Assembly (NCBI GenBank): GCA_902522385.1
Contig: CABYVK010000002.1
Location: 1-64,000 of the forward strand
Source of the DNA: an uncultured Pelagibacteraceae bacterium
GTDB lineage: Bacteria; Pseudomonadota; Alphaproteobacteria; Pelagibacterales; Pelagibacteraceae
Direction of reading: 5' to 3'
DNA length: 64,000 nt
The notes below the pieces were generated by a model. That model was not told the DNA's origin. It saw only the letters and a list, made by a program, of their open reading frames with translations, and ran no database searches. Shown piece by piece: positions 27,275-38,429 of the stretch; the first letter of the stretch is position 1, and each line of letters opens with the position of its first letter. The translations under genes were made by a program, and so were the position numbers.

Positions 27275-28208
27275 AGAATTAAAAATATTATTATCTGCAC
27301 CTCGTGGATTTTGTGCTGGGGTAGAGAGAGCAATTGAAATTGTAGAAAAATCAATACAAAAATTTGGTGCTCCAGTTTATGTACGTCATGAAATTGTACA
27401 CAATAAACACGTTGTGGATGATTTAAAAAATAAAGGAGCAATATTTGTTGAAGAGCTGGAGGAAATTAAGGATAAATCACGACCAGTAATTTTTTCCGCC
27501 CATGGAGTACCAAAAAAAATACCTGAGGATGCAAAAAATTATAAAATGACCTTTGTTGACGCTACTTGTCCACTCGTATCTAAAGTTCATAGAGAAGCAG
27601 AAAATTTAAATAAAGCTGGTTATCACATACTTTTAATTGGTCACAAAAACCATCCTGAGGTAATAGGAACTATGGGTCAATTAACTAAAGGATCAATAGA
27701 TTTAATCCAAAGTGAAGATGATGCTTCCAACTATCAAAATAATGTAGAAAAAAAAATAGCATATATTACACAAACTACTTTGTCAGTTGAAGATACAAAG
27801 GAAATAATAAAGATTTTGAAAAATAAGTTTCCAAACATAAAAGAACCGATGAAAGAAGATATTTGTTACGCAACTACTAACCGACAAATGGCTGTAAAAA
27901 ATATTGCAAAAAATTGTGATATGTTTTTTGTTATTGGGAGTAGAAACTCCTCAAATTCTGTTAGACTTGTAGAAGTAGCAAAAAAATCAGGATGTGAAAA
28001 TTCAATACTTATTCATTCAGAAAGCTCAATACCATTTGATCAAATAAAAAATTGCAATACTATTGGTATATCGTCAGGCGCATCTGCACCAGAAATTTTA
28101 GTCGAAAATTTTATTAATGATTTAAAAAATAAATTTTCTTTAAGTATAGATGAAGTAGAAATAATTAAAGAAGATGTAGTATTTAAAGTTCCTAACAAAT
28201 TAAATTAA
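27264..28208 (+). CDS. ispH: 4-hydroxy-3-methylbut-2-enyl diphosphate reductase
   Basis: Last step of the MEP pathway, giving IPP and DMAPP. The three cluster cysteines are in RGFCAGVERA (near residue 18), DATCPLVSKVH (near 103) and DICYATTNRQ (near 204). The catalytic Glu region follows at TQTTLSVEDT. Length 314 is normal. It begins inside blh, tying precursor supply to retinal synthesis. thrB and rnhA follow, the ispH-thrB-rnhA order common in alphaproteobacteria. Confidence 0.97.
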   Translation: MKNKELKILLSAPRGFCAGVERAIEIVEKSIQKFGAPVYVRHEIVHNKHVVDDLKNKGAIFVEELEEIKDKSRPVIFSAHGVPKKIPEDAKNYKMTFVDATCPLVSKVHREAENLNKAGYHILLIGHKNHPEVIGTMGQLTKGSIDLIQSEDDASNYQNNVEKKIAYITQTTLSVEDTKEIIKILKNKFPNIKEPMKEDICYATTNRQMAVKNIAKNCDMFFVIGSRNSSNSVRLVEVAKKSGCENSILIHSESSIPFDQIKNCNTIGISSGASAPEILVENFINDLKNKFSLSIDEVEIIKEDVVFKVPNKLN

Positions 28209-28210
28209 AA

Positions 28211-29176
28211 ATGGCTGTTTATACCAAAATAAACCAAAAGGAAATTAAAATTATTAATGAAAATTTTAATATAGAGAAAATAATAAGGTTTAAAGGTATC
28301 AAACAAGGAATAGAAAATACAAACTATCTTCTTAAATCAAAAAAGAAAAAATATATATTAACTATTTTTGAAAAAAGAGTTTTACAGAAAGAAATTCCTT
28401 TTTTTATGAAATTAATGGCCAATTTGAATAATTCAAAAATTAACTGTCCCAAGCCACTTAAAACTAAAGAAAATAAATATCTTATTAAATTAAAAAATAA
28501 AACTGCATGTATCGTATCATTCTTGGAAGGTAAGGATAAAAAAACATTAAATATTAATAATTGTTATGCAATTGGTAAAACAATTGCTCGAATGCATGTG
28601 GTCACAAAAAAAATGAAACTGAATAGAAAAAATTCAATGGGCATAAAGAATTTAAAACCTTTGTTAGATAGTATTAAATTTAAGTCAAAAAAGTTTTCAA
28701 ATTTAAAAATATTTTTAAAAAATAACCTGAAAGATATTAATAAAAATTGGCCTAAACAATTGCCCAAAGGTATTATCCATGGTGACTTATTTATAGATAA
28801 TATTTTCTTCAAAAAAAGTAAGATTTCTGGAATTATTGATTTCTACTTTGCTGCTAATGATTATTTTATGTATGAAATTGCTATATGCATCAATGCTCTT
28901 TGTTTTAACCAGAAAAAGGGAAAATTCAAAATGAATAAAAATAAAATTAAAAGTTTGTTCAAAGGATATGAAAGTGTTAAAAAAATTTCATTGAGAGAAA
29001 AAAAATCTATAAATACCTTATGTAGAGGTGCAGCATTAAGATATTTATTAACTAGACTATATGATTACTCAAACACGCCAAAAACTGCATTAATTAAAAT
29101 CAAAGATCCAAATGAGTATTATCAAAAATTACTCTCACATAATAATTTAAGTTCATTTAAAGATTATTTTAATTGA
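28211..29176 (+). CDS. thrB: Homoserine kinase (ThrB type II, aminoglycoside-phosphotransferase fold)
   Basis: Phosphorylates homoserine in threonine synthesis. It has the choline kinase-like fold rather than the GHMP fold: GIENTNYLLKSKKKKYILTIFE near residues 33-53 in the nucleotide-binding lobe, the catalytic HGDLFIDNIFF near 192, and IIDFYFAANDYFMYE near 212. 321 residues is typical. thrC, the next enzyme, is on the opposite strand at 30078-31460. It overlaps rnhA by one base. Confidence 0.93.
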   Translation: MAVYTKINQKEIKIINENFNIEKIIRFKGIKQGIENTNYLLKSKKKKYILTIFEKRVLQKEIPFFMKLMANLNNSKINCPKPLKTKENKYLIKLKNKTACIVSFLEGKDKKTLNINNCYAIGKTIARMHVVTKKMKLNRKNSMGIKNLKPLLDSIKFKSKKFSNLKIFLKNNLKDINKNWPKQLPKGIIHGDLFIDNIFFKKSKISGIIDFYFAANDYFMYEIAICINALCFNQKKGKFKMNKNKIKSLFKGYESVKKISLREKKSINTLCRGAALRYLLTRLYDYSNTPKTALIKIKDPNEYYQKLLSHNNLSSFKDYFN

Positions 29177-29601
29177 TGATTACAATTTATACAGATGGTT
29201 CTTGTTTAACAAATCCAGGTAATGGTGGATGGGCTGCAATTATAAATGATGGGAAAGAAACAAAAAAAATTAGTGGTAACGAAAAAAATACAACAAATAA
29301 TAGAATGGAGTTACTAGCTCCAATTAATGCATTGAGAGATATGGAACCTGGTGTTGAAATAAAATTATTTACAGACTCTCAATATGTAAAAAATGGAATA
29401 ACTGAATGGATTAATAATTGGCTGAGCAATAACTGGAAAACTTCAAAAAAAGAAGAGGTTAAAAATAAAGATTTATGGATTAAATTATATAATTTAAATA
29501 AATCGCTTAATATTCAATGGAATTGGGTTAAAGCTCATGATGGAAATCCTTTAAATGAAGAAGTGGACTTACTAGCAAAAAAAGCGGCAAATTTAGATTA
29601 A
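29176..29601 (+). CDS. rnhA: Ribonuclease HI
   Basis: Degrades RNA in RNA-DNA hybrids. Catalytic residues are visible: Asp in IYTDGSCLTNPG (near residue 7), Glu in NRMELLAPI (near 45), Asp in FTDSQYVKNGI (near 67) and the C-terminal Asp in NEEVDLLA (near 131); the flexible-loop His is in VKAHDG. 141 residues from the ATG at 29176, whose first base is the last base of the thrB stop. The 3' end overlaps the peroxiredoxin gene by 9 bases. The window thus carries both type 1 and type 2 RNases H. Confidence 0.96.
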   Translation: MITIYTDGSCLTNPGNGGWAAIINDGKETKKISGNEKNTTNNRMELLAPINALRDMEPGVEIKLFTDSQYVKNGITEWINNWLSNNWKTSKKEEVKNKDLWIKLYNLNKSLNIQWNWVKAHDGNPLNEEVDLLAKKAANLD

Positions 29602-30081
29602 TTTTAAAAAATTTTGAGCTGCCGAAATTTCGCAAGTGGCAGTATCTTCTTCTGCTTGTATTTTCTTTACAACATTATCGTCAATCAACATTGTGTATCT
29701 TGCCGATCTCATTCCTTGACCTCTGTCGTGTCTATCTATTTCCGCCCCTATTGATTTAGTAAATTCACAATATGGATCTGCAGCCATAAATATTTTATCT
29801 TCAACTTTTTGACTTTCACCCCATGCTTTCATCACATTTGGATCATTAACTGAAACACAAATAATTTTTGTAACCCCTTTATTCTTTGCTTCCTCGTAAT
29901 TATTAATATACCCCGGCAGATGTTTTGCAGAACAAACTTTTGTAAATGCTCCAGGAACACCAATCACAATTGTTTTATGATTTTTAAAAACTTCTGCTGT
30001 AGTTATTTTTTTTGCTGCTCCACTTGAGTCTAAATAATAAAATTCTGAATTTGGAACTTGTTGCCCTTCTTTAATCTTCAT
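29593..30081 (-). CDS. Peroxiredoxin (Prx5-like, AhpC/TSA family)
   Basis: Thiol peroxidase acting on H2O2 or organic peroxides. The peroxidatic site is PGAFTKVCSAKHLPGY near residues 39-54. The later SARYTMLID segment gives the active-site Arg region. 162 residues matches the glutaredoxin-dependent Prx5 type. It begins 4 bases within the end of thrC and its end overlaps rnhA. A reductant gene (glutaredoxin) is not adjacent. Confidence 0.93.
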   Translation of the reverse strand: MKIKEGQQVPNSEFYYLDSSGAAKKITTAEVFKNHKTIVIGVPGAFTKVCSAKHLPGYINNYEEAKNKGVTKIICVSVNDPNVMKAWGESQKVEDKIFMAADPYCEFTKSIGAEIDRHDRGQGMRSARYTMLIDDNVVKKIQAEEDTATCEISAAQNFLKLI

Positions 30082-31460
30082 TTTGTTTTACCTGTAATAT
30101 AGTGTTTAATTTTTTCTAAACTATTATCAACTATATCATAATCTTCTTTTTCATTCAAAATAAACTCTAGTTCTTTTGGCAAATCAGATTTTAAATTTAT
30201 AGCTTTAGAAACAGCATCAGGAAATTTACATGGATGTGCAGTTGCTAGTACAATATTATTTCCTTTTAAGTTATGTTTATCAAATGCTCCATATCCAATA
30301 GCTGTATGTGGATCTAAAACTACAGCAAATTTTTCATATACCTCCTTAATAACCTCTAAAGTCTCATCCTCAGTCATTCTAGCTGATAAAAAATTTTCTC
30401 TAATTTTATCTAATTTATCCTCACTAATTAAATATTTTCCATTTTCTTTTATATTTTTCATGTCTAATGAAGTCTGTTTATCGTCCTCATTATTAAGATC
30501 AAATATAAGTCTCTCAAAATTACTAGCTATTTGGATATCCATACTTGGAGAAATAGTTTCTGAAACCTTTTCTGCCTCATAAGTACCTTTTGATATTGCT
30601 CTATGTAAAATATCGTTTTGGTTAGTTGCAACAATTAATTTGTCAATTGGCAAGCCCATTTTTTTGGCCAAATATCCAGCATAAACATCTCCAAAATTTC
30701 CTGTTGGTACTGAAAAATTTGTTGGTTCACCTGTATTTTCAACTAATAAATAACTATAAAAATAATAAACACTTTGAGCAATAATCCTTGCCCAATTAAT
30801 AGAATTTACCCCTGACATTTTAATATCATTTGAAAACTGCTTATCTGCAAACATAGATTTAACTAAGTTTTGGCAATCATCGAAATTTCCCTTTATAGCT
30901 ATATTAAACACATTTTCATGTTTACTTGTTGTCATTAGTTTTCTTTGCACTGGTGAAATGCGATTATTTGGATGAAGCACAAAAATATTAACATTTTTTT
31001 TACCTTTAATTGCATCTATTGCTGCAGCACCAGTGTCTCCAGATGTAGCAACAACAATATTAATTTTTTGATTTACATTGTTTAGGTAATGTTCATAAAA
31101 ATTACCTAAAAGTTGCATGGCAATGTCTTTAAAAGCTAATGTAGGACCATGAAATAGTTCTAATACTGTTTTGTCTCCAAGCTTTATTAAATCTACAACG
31201 TTATCTTTTCTAAATGTTGTGTAAGATTTATCAATAATTTTACTTAATTCAGCCTCAGAAATAAATTTACCAATAAATGGATAAACAATTTTTTTAGCTA
31301 ACTCTGGATAACTAAGTTTTTTTAAATCTCTTATTTCATTTTCACTGTATTTAACTAATTTTTCTGGGATAAATAAGCCCCCGTCGTCGGCAAGACCTTT
31401 AATGAAAACATCTTTAAATTCAAAGGCTTTTGATGTGTCTCTTGTGCTTACGTATCTCAT
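30078..31460 (-). CDS. thrC: Threonine synthase
   Basis: PLP enzyme converting O-phosphohomoserine to threonine. The PLP lysine is in GPTLAFKDIAMQLLG near residues 104-118. ATSGDTGAAAIDA near 153 binds the cofactor phosphate, and SVPTGNFGDVYAGY follows near 246. The N-terminus RYVSTRD is the family start. 460 residues is typical for the class with the N-terminal extension. It lies at the end of the oxidase operon, directly after SURF1 (no gap), as in other alphaproteobacteria. Confidence 0.97.
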   Translation of the reverse strand: MRYVSTRDTSKAFEFKDVFIKGLADDGGLFIPEKLVKYSENEIRDLKKLSYPELAKKIVYPFIGKFISEAELSKIIDKSYTTFRKDNVVDLIKLGDKTVLELFHGPTLAFKDIAMQLLGNFYEHYLNNVNQKINIVVATSGDTGAAAIDAIKGKKNVNIFVLHPNNRISPVQRKLMTTSKHENVFNIAIKGNFDDCQNLVKSMFADKQFSNDIKMSGVNSINWARIIAQSVYYFYSYLLVENTGEPTNFSVPTGNFGDVYAGYLAKKMGLPIDKLIVATNQNDILHRAISKGTYEAEKVSETISPSMDIQIASNFERLIFDLNNEDDKQTSLDMKNIKENGKYLISEDKLDKIRENFLSARMTEDETLEVIKEVYEKFAVVLDPHTAIGYGAFDKHNLKGNNIVLATAHPCKFPDAVSKAINLKSDLPKELEFILNEKEDYDIVDNSLEKIKHYITGKTK

Positions 31461-32114
31461 TTAATAATTTTTTTTCCTAAAATATAAATATATTAAAAGG
31501 ATTGAAATCGCCATAGAAAACCAAGTAATTGCATACTTCTTATGATTATTTGAAATTTTAGCAGTGATCACTCTTGGTTTTGGAATTTTGTAATCACCAT
31601 TTAAATAAATTACATAATCTGAAAAATTTCTTCCAGTGAATTTTGAAATATCTTCTCTATTCAAAGTAAACCAATAATTTTTTTTGATATCATTTTCAGG
31701 CTTAAATTTGCTTGGCTTAGTTTGCAGCATGAGAGTGCCAACTATTTGATTTTGATTAACTAAATTTATTTCTGGTAAATTTTTTTTTTCAAAAGGTATC
31801 CATCCCCTGTTTATTAAGTAATTTTCGTTGCCAATTTTGATTGGATTAATTACTTCAAACCCAGGTTTTCCATTATCATTAAGGTTATATAGGTAAATTT
31901 GTTTATCAAAATCAATTTCTCCACTTGTCTTTATTCTTAGGTAATTTTTTTTCTTAATATTAGATAATTCCACAGGATTATTTTTTAAAGAATTTTCTAT
32001 TTGATTAATTAATTCTAATTTCCAATTTAGTCTATAAATTTGCCAAAACCCTAGTGAGAGAAGAGTTAAAATAATAAAATAAACAAATACCGAAAATAAT
32101 AATTTATTCTTCAA
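31461..32114 (-). CDS. SURF1-family cytochrome oxidase assembly protein
   Basis: Membrane protein helping haem a insertion into cytochrome c oxidase. Two membrane helices flank a periplasmic domain: the first at about residues 5-23 ending in LGFWQIYRL with the conserved W-Q-x-x-R, and the second near 190-210. NRGWIPF near 112 is the family's central motif. 217 residues. Placed 9 bases after ctaE and abutting thrC. Confidence 0.92.
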   Translation of the reverse strand: MKNKLLFSVFVYFIILTLLSLGFWQIYRLNWKLELINQIENSLKNNPVELSNIKKKNYLRIKTSGEIDFDKQIYLYNLNDNGKPGFEVINPIKIGNENYLINRGWIPFEKKNLPEINLVNQNQIVGTLMLQTKPSKFKPENDIKKNYWFTLNREDISKFTGRNFSDYVIYLNGDYKIPKPRVITAKISNNHKKYAITWFSMAISILLIYLYFRKKNY

Positions 32115-32123
32115 GGATAAATA

Positions 32124-32912
32124 TTAACTTCCCCAAATATAAATTGCAGCAAATAAGAATAGCCACACTACGTCGACAAAATGCCAGTACCAAGCAGCTG
32201 CTTCAAATCCAAAATGATGATCCTTTGTGAAATGGCCAAGTCTTCCCCTCCACAAACATACAGCCAAAAATATTGTTCCTATAATCACGTGGAAACCATG
32301 AAATCCTGTTGCCATATAAAAAACTGCTCCATAAATATGACCTGAGTAGGTAAAAGTAGCATGATGGTATTCATATGCTTGTAATACCGTAAAAAAGAAA
32401 CCCAGTATTACAGTTAAAGTTAATCCTTGTATAAATCCTTTTCTATCATTCTCCAATAAAGAATGATGGGCCCAAGTAACAGTTGTTCCAGATAATAATA
32501 AAACTAAAGTATTTATTAAAGGAATGTCCCAAGGATCAAAAGTTTCAATATCTTTTGGTGGCCACACATTTCCAACAAATTCATTTGGAAATAAACTTAT
32601 ATCAAAATAAGCCCAGAACCATGCAACAAAAAACATTACCTCTGAAGCAATAAATAAAGTCATTCCATATCTATGATGAATTTGAACAACAGGAGTGTGA
32701 TGGCCTTGATGTTCAGCTTCAATTACAACATCTCTAAACCACATGTAGGCGCCATAAATTAATAAAGCCAAACCAAGATACATCCCCCAAGAAATACCGT
32801 TATGCATATAAAAAATTGCACCTACAGCTAATACTAAGCATGCAAAAGATGTATAGATTGGCCAAGGACTTGGATCAACTAAGTGGTAATCGTGTTTTTT
32901 TTCTGCTGACAT
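32124..32912 (-). CDS. ctaE: Cytochrome c oxidase subunit III
   Basis: Membrane subunit of the aa3-type terminal oxidase. It has seven hydrophobic helices. HHRYGMTLFIASEVMFFVAWFWAYF near residues 77-102 contains the conserved Glu in SEVMFF. The late AWYWHFVDVVWLFLF segment is the family signature. 262 residues matches mitochondrial and alphaproteobacterial subunit III. Confidence 0.97.
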   Translation of the reverse strand: MSAEKKHDYHLVDPSPWPIYTSFACLVLAVGAIFYMHNGISWGMYLGLALLIYGAYMWFRDVVIEAEHQGHHTPVVQIHHRYGMTLFIASEVMFFVAWFWAYFDISLFPNEFVGNVWPPKDIETFDPWDIPLINTLVLLLSGTTVTWAHHSLLENDRKGFIQGLTLTVILGFFFTVLQAYEYHHATFTYSGHIYGAVFYMATGFHGFHVIIGTIFLAVCLWRGRLGHFTKDHHFGFEAAAWYWHFVDVVWLFLFAAIYIWGS

Positions 32913-32921
32913 TTTTCGTGA

Positions 32922-33455
32922 TTATGATTGTTTATAGTAATCTGTCGAGAAAAAAGTGTACGACATAGTTACATCTTGTAGATTTTTTGTTGTTGGGTCG
33001 TTCACAAGGTCAGGGTCTAAATAAAAAGTCATTACGTAAGTTGCCTTCTCTCCAGCTTTCAACTCTTGTTTTTCAAAACAAAAACATCCTAATTTACTGT
33101 AATATTTACCAAAACTTGCTGGTGAAACATTAAAACTAGCTACACCATGAGTCGTTTCGTTTCCTAAATTCTCAACTTCAAATTCTATTCTGTTGACCTG
33201 GCCAACTTTTACATCAATCACGTTTGATTTTGCTTTGAAATTCCAATCAAGATTGTTCACATTTGTATCAAACCTCACACTTACAACCTTGTCTAAAACT
33301 ATTTTTGGAGCTTCTTTTGAAACTTGGGTTGTCCCTCCAAAACCAGTGACTCTACAGAACAAATCGTACAAAGGCACTGCTGCAAAAGATAATCCTAGCA
33401 TAAGGACAAAAATTCCAGCTAAAAGTAAAGGAGTTAATGTTTTGCCTTTAATCAT
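32922..33455 (-). CDS. ctaG: Cytochrome c oxidase assembly protein CtaG (Cox11)
   Basis: Delivers copper to the CuB site of subunit I. A single N-terminal membrane helix (about 8-28, ending AAVPLYDLFCRVTGFGGT) is followed by a periplasmic immunoglobulin-like domain with the copper-binding GCFCFEKQ motif near residue 109. 177 residues. Its ATG overlaps by 4 bases (ATGA) the stop of the 41-codon gene upstream. Confidence 0.95.
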   Translation of the reverse strand: MIKGKTLTPLLLAGIFVLMLGLSFAAVPLYDLFCRVTGFGGTTQVSKEAPKIVLDKVVSVRFDTNVNNLDWNFKAKSNVIDVKVGQVNRIEFEVENLGNETTHGVASFNVSPASFGKYYSKLGCFCFEKQELKAGEKATYVMTFYLDPDLVNDPTTKNLQDVTMSYTFFSTDYYKQS

Positions 33456-33577
33456 ATCTGTCTATCAAATACTCCAACGTTGTATAAAGTAAAAATAAAT
33501 AAAAATGCCATAAATGCTAAAATTGCTATAGCAGTTATAATATTTTTTTTCTTCGTTTTTTTGTCAGGTTTTATCAT
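33452..33577 (-). CDS. 41-residue membrane protein of the oxidase operon (CoxF-like position)
   Basis: An ATG-to-TGA frame of 41 codons fills the gap between ctaB and ctaG exactly. It overlaps each neighbour by 4 bases with ATGA at both junctions, as expected for translationally coupled genes. The product starts with a Lys-rich cytoplasmic-looking segment (IKPDKKTKKK), then one hydrophobic helix of about 20 residues, then a short polar end. Small single-helix proteins occur at this place in other alphaproteobacterial oxidase operons (coxF). Identity as CoxF rests on position, length and shape, not on a recognised motif. Confidence 0.7.
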   Translation of the reverse strand: MIKPDKKTKKKNIITAIAILAFMAFLFIFTLYNVGVFDRQI

Positions 33578-34485
33578 AAAATTTTATCAACTAAAAAAAG
33601 AACAAAAATTAAAAATAAATACAAAATTGAATATCCAAAAATAGATTTTGCTTTTTTTGCATCAAATTTGTTTTTTTTGAATTTATAAAGGTCCAAACAT
33701 AAATAATTATAATAAATTGTCAAAATTAAGGATGGGATTAAAAAAGTTATACCTACAAAGCCAATTGCATAAGGCAAGATAATTACAGGTAACATTGTTA
33801 AAGAATAAACAAATATGTTTAACTTAGTACTCTCAACTCCATTTGTTAATGGAAGCATTGGAATTTTAGCTTTTTTATAGTCATCAGATTTATACAAACT
33901 TAAAGCCCAAAAATGAGAAGGTGTCCAAAAAAATATAATCAAAAAGAAGGTAATTGGTTCAAAAGTTAAAGAATTAGTAGCTATAGTCCAGCCAATTACT
34001 GGCGGCAGTGCTCCCGCAGCTCCTCCAATCACTATATTTTGAGGAGTCTTTCTTTTTAACCAAATTGTATAGACAAATACATAAAACAAAATAGTAAAAA
34101 GTAATAAGATGGCAGATATTCTATTTGAATAATAATCAAGTGCTATTACAGAAAAAATAGAAAGGGAAATCCCAAATACAAGTGCTTGATTTCTATTCAC
34201 TTTACCCATTGGTATTGGTCTTAGACAAGTTCTTGTCATTAGAGCATCTAAGTCAGACTCGTACCACATATTTAAAGCCCCAGCTGCTCCTGCTCCAATT
34301 GAAACTAAAATTATTCCAATGATTGCATCTTTTGTTGGAATTATATTGGGGGCCATTAATAATCCAACCGCACATGTAAAAATAACCAAAGACATTACTC
34401 TTGGTTTCATTAATTTAAATAATTCAGATAAATTAAAGGCGTCTTCTTGAGATAAGTTTCTATTTTTTATTTTAGACTTAATCAT
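33574..34485 (-). CDS. ctaB: Protohaem IX farnesyltransferase (haem O synthase)
   Basis: UbiA-family prenyltransferase that farnesylates haem b, first step towards haem a. NMWYESDLDALMTRTCLRPIP near residues 71-92 contains the Asp-rich DxxxD motif and TRxRP-type signature. A second polar loop (SLYKSDDYKKAKIPMLP near 201) follows. About nine membrane helices; 303 residues. It lies 33 bases after ctaD and is coupled to the small gene downstream. Confidence 0.96.
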   Translation of the reverse strand: MIKSKIKNRNLSQEDAFNLSELFKLMKPRVMSLVIFTCAVGLLMAPNIIPTKDAIIGIILVSIGAGAAGALNMWYESDLDALMTRTCLRPIPMGKVNRNQALVFGISLSIFSVIALDYYSNRISAILLLFTILFYVFVYTIWLKRKTPQNIVIGGAAGALPPVIGWTIATNSLTFEPITFFLIIFFWTPSHFWALSLYKSDDYKKAKIPMLPLTNGVESTKLNIFVYSLTMLPVIILPYAIGFVGITFLIPSLILTIYYNYLCLDLYKFKKNKFDAKKAKSIFGYSILYLFLIFVLFLVDKIL

Positions 34486-34518
34486 TAATTTAAAATTAAA
34501 AAATCTTGTTTACTATAT

Positions 34519-36970
<2,452 letters not shown>

Positions 36971-36987
36971 TTTTTTAACCTATATAG

Positions 36988-37010
36988 AGTGTCTTTTAAA
37001 AAAATACACT
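36988..37010. repeat. Inverted repeat ahead of ctaC
   Basis: Arms AGTGT and ACACT extend through one mismatch into TTTT/AAAA, giving a 10-position stem around 3 bases, centred about 29 bases upstream of the ctaC ATG. No T-run follows on the minus strand, so it is unlikely to terminate rsmE transcription. It could be a regulator site for the oxidase operon or a leader hairpin; AT-rich DNA makes part of it expected by chance. Confidence 0.3.
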
Positions 37011-37031
37011 TTTACTTTTAGCGACAAAATA

Positions 37032-37730
37032 TCAATTAATGGCGTAATTTATGATCGATAGAGCAGAAATTACAGCGGTTTCAGATCTCAAGATGTTTTC
37101 ATTGATTTTAACAGACTGAACACCATTAAATTTGAGAATCTCTTCCCTCTCCTGCTCAGAAAAATCTCCTTCAGGCCCTATGATTACGCAAGTGGGTTTA
37201 GTTGTTAACTTTGTAAGATCAATTTTTGTATTAGCAGTATTGAGGTCAGTAAATATTAAATCCATATCGTTATTTAGAAAGTTTTTTAATTTTTGAGAAT
37301 CCTCAATTGATGGAACTGTTATTCTATTTGACTGTTCGGCCGCTTCTATGATTACTTTTTCCAATCTCTCTTTATTTATCTTTCTAACAATCGTTCTTTC
37401 AAAGATAATTGGTAAAAACTTAGTTACACCAAGCTCTGTAGCTTTTTGGATCATAAAATTAAAATAATTTGATTTGATTGGAGAGAAAGCAAGCCAGAGA
37501 TCTTTGGTATTTTCTTTGTGTCTTAATTGTTTCGTAACATTAAATTCAACTACACTTTTTGTGATATTTGAGATTTTCGCTTCCCATTCACCACTGCTAT
37601 TAAAAAGAGAAAAAACTTCTTTCTCTTTAAGTCTCATAACTTTTGAAACATAGTGAGATTGAGATTTATCAAGTTTGTCAGTCAAATTAAGAGATAAACT
37701 TTTTGAATAAAATAATCTAATGTTACTCAT
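37032..37730 (-). CDS. rsmE: 16S rRNA (uracil(1498)-N3)-methyltransferase
   Basis: SPOUT-fold enzyme modifying U1498 of 16S rRNA. SHYVSKVMRLKEKE near residues 25-38 belongs to the N-terminal PUA-like domain. The C-terminal knot shows IIGPEGDFSEQE near 183 and ILRSETAVISALS near 215. 232 residues is normal. It is upstream of the oxidase operon on the same strand with a 61-base gap. The start is 16 bases from the divergent dehalogenase gene. Confidence 0.94.
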   Translation of the reverse strand: MSNIRLFYSKSLSLNLTDKLDKSQSHYVSKVMRLKEKEVFSLFNSSGEWEAKISNITKSVVEFNVTKQLRHKENTKDLWLAFSPIKSNYFNFMIQKATELGVTKFLPIIFERTIVRKINKERLEKVIIEAAEQSNRITVPSIEDSQKLKNFLNNDMDLIFTDLNTANTKIDLTKLTTKPTCVIIGPEGDFSEQEREEILKFNGVQSVKINENILRSETAVISALSIINYAIN

Positions 37731-37746
37731 ATTGATAAGTTAGTTT

Positions 37747-38409
37747 ATGAAAAATATTAAAGCAATAATTTTTGATGCTTACGGCACTTTATTTAATGTC
37801 AACTCAGCTGCTGAAAAATGTAAAGATAAAATAGGTGATAAGTGGGAAAGTTTCGCCAATTATTGGAGAACAACACAATTAGAATATACTTGGCTGAGAA
37901 GTTTAATGAAACGTCATAAGGATTTTTGGCAAGTGACAGAGGACAGTTTGGATAAATCAATGAAAAATTATGAAATAGACTCTTCTATGAGGAATGAATT
38001 ATTAAACCTTTATAAAATTCTATCACCGTTTAAAGAAGTGCCTGAAGTTTTAAAATCATTAAAAGATAAAAATTTAAAACTTGCCATTCTTTCAAATGGT
38101 ACACCTTCCCTTCTTAATGAATTGGTTAAGAGCAATAATTTAGAAAATATATTTGATGATATTTTTTCAATTGAAGAGGTTGAAGTTTATAAACCAGACT
38201 CTAAAGTTTACGATATACCAATTAAAAAATATAATATTAAAAAAAATGAAGTTGCTTATTTAAGTGCTAACACATGGGATATATCTGGTGGTGGAAATTA
38301 TGGTTATAATTCTATTTGGGTTAATAGAAATAATAATACTTTTGATAATCTAGATTATGTACCAAAACATCAAATTAAAGGTCTTAGTGAGTTACTTGAT
38401 ATAATATAA
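37747..38409 (+). CDS. HAD-superfamily hydrolase, type II haloacid dehalogenase-like
   Basis: Motif I is IIFDAYGTLFNVNSAAE (nucleophile Asp10, with the AYGTLFxV wording typical of L-2-haloacid dehalogenases). Motif II is LAILSNGTP near 116, and motif III Lys lies in VEVYKPDSKVY near 151 followed by ANTWDISGGGNYG, which matches the SxNxWDxxGAxxxG region of this subfamily. 220 residues. Possible substrates are 2-haloacids, but many relatives have unknown substrates. It opens a three-gene set with pirin and a quinone oxidoreductase. Confidence 0.83.
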   Translation: MKNIKAIIFDAYGTLFNVNSAAEKCKDKIGDKWESFANYWRTTQLEYTWLRSLMKRHKDFWQVTEDSLDKSMKNYEIDSSMRNELLNLYKILSPFKEVPEVLKSLKDKNLKLAILSNGTPSLLNELVKSNNLENIFDDIFSIEEVEVYKPDSKVYDIPIKKYNIKKNEVAYLSANTWDISGGGNYGYNSIWVNRNNNTFDNLDYVPKHQIKGLSELLDII

Positions 38410-38429
38410 ATAATTCTTATTTATGAAAT

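Noticed and set aside
27004-27441. 145-codon minus-strand frame across the blh/ispH junction
   Set aside because: Covers the 3' end of blh and start of ispH, both firmly identified on the plus strand; no motif.
26339-28208. A proteorhodopsin gene beside blh
   Set aside because: No seven-helix protein with a retinal-binding Lys is encoded here; the neighbour is ispH.
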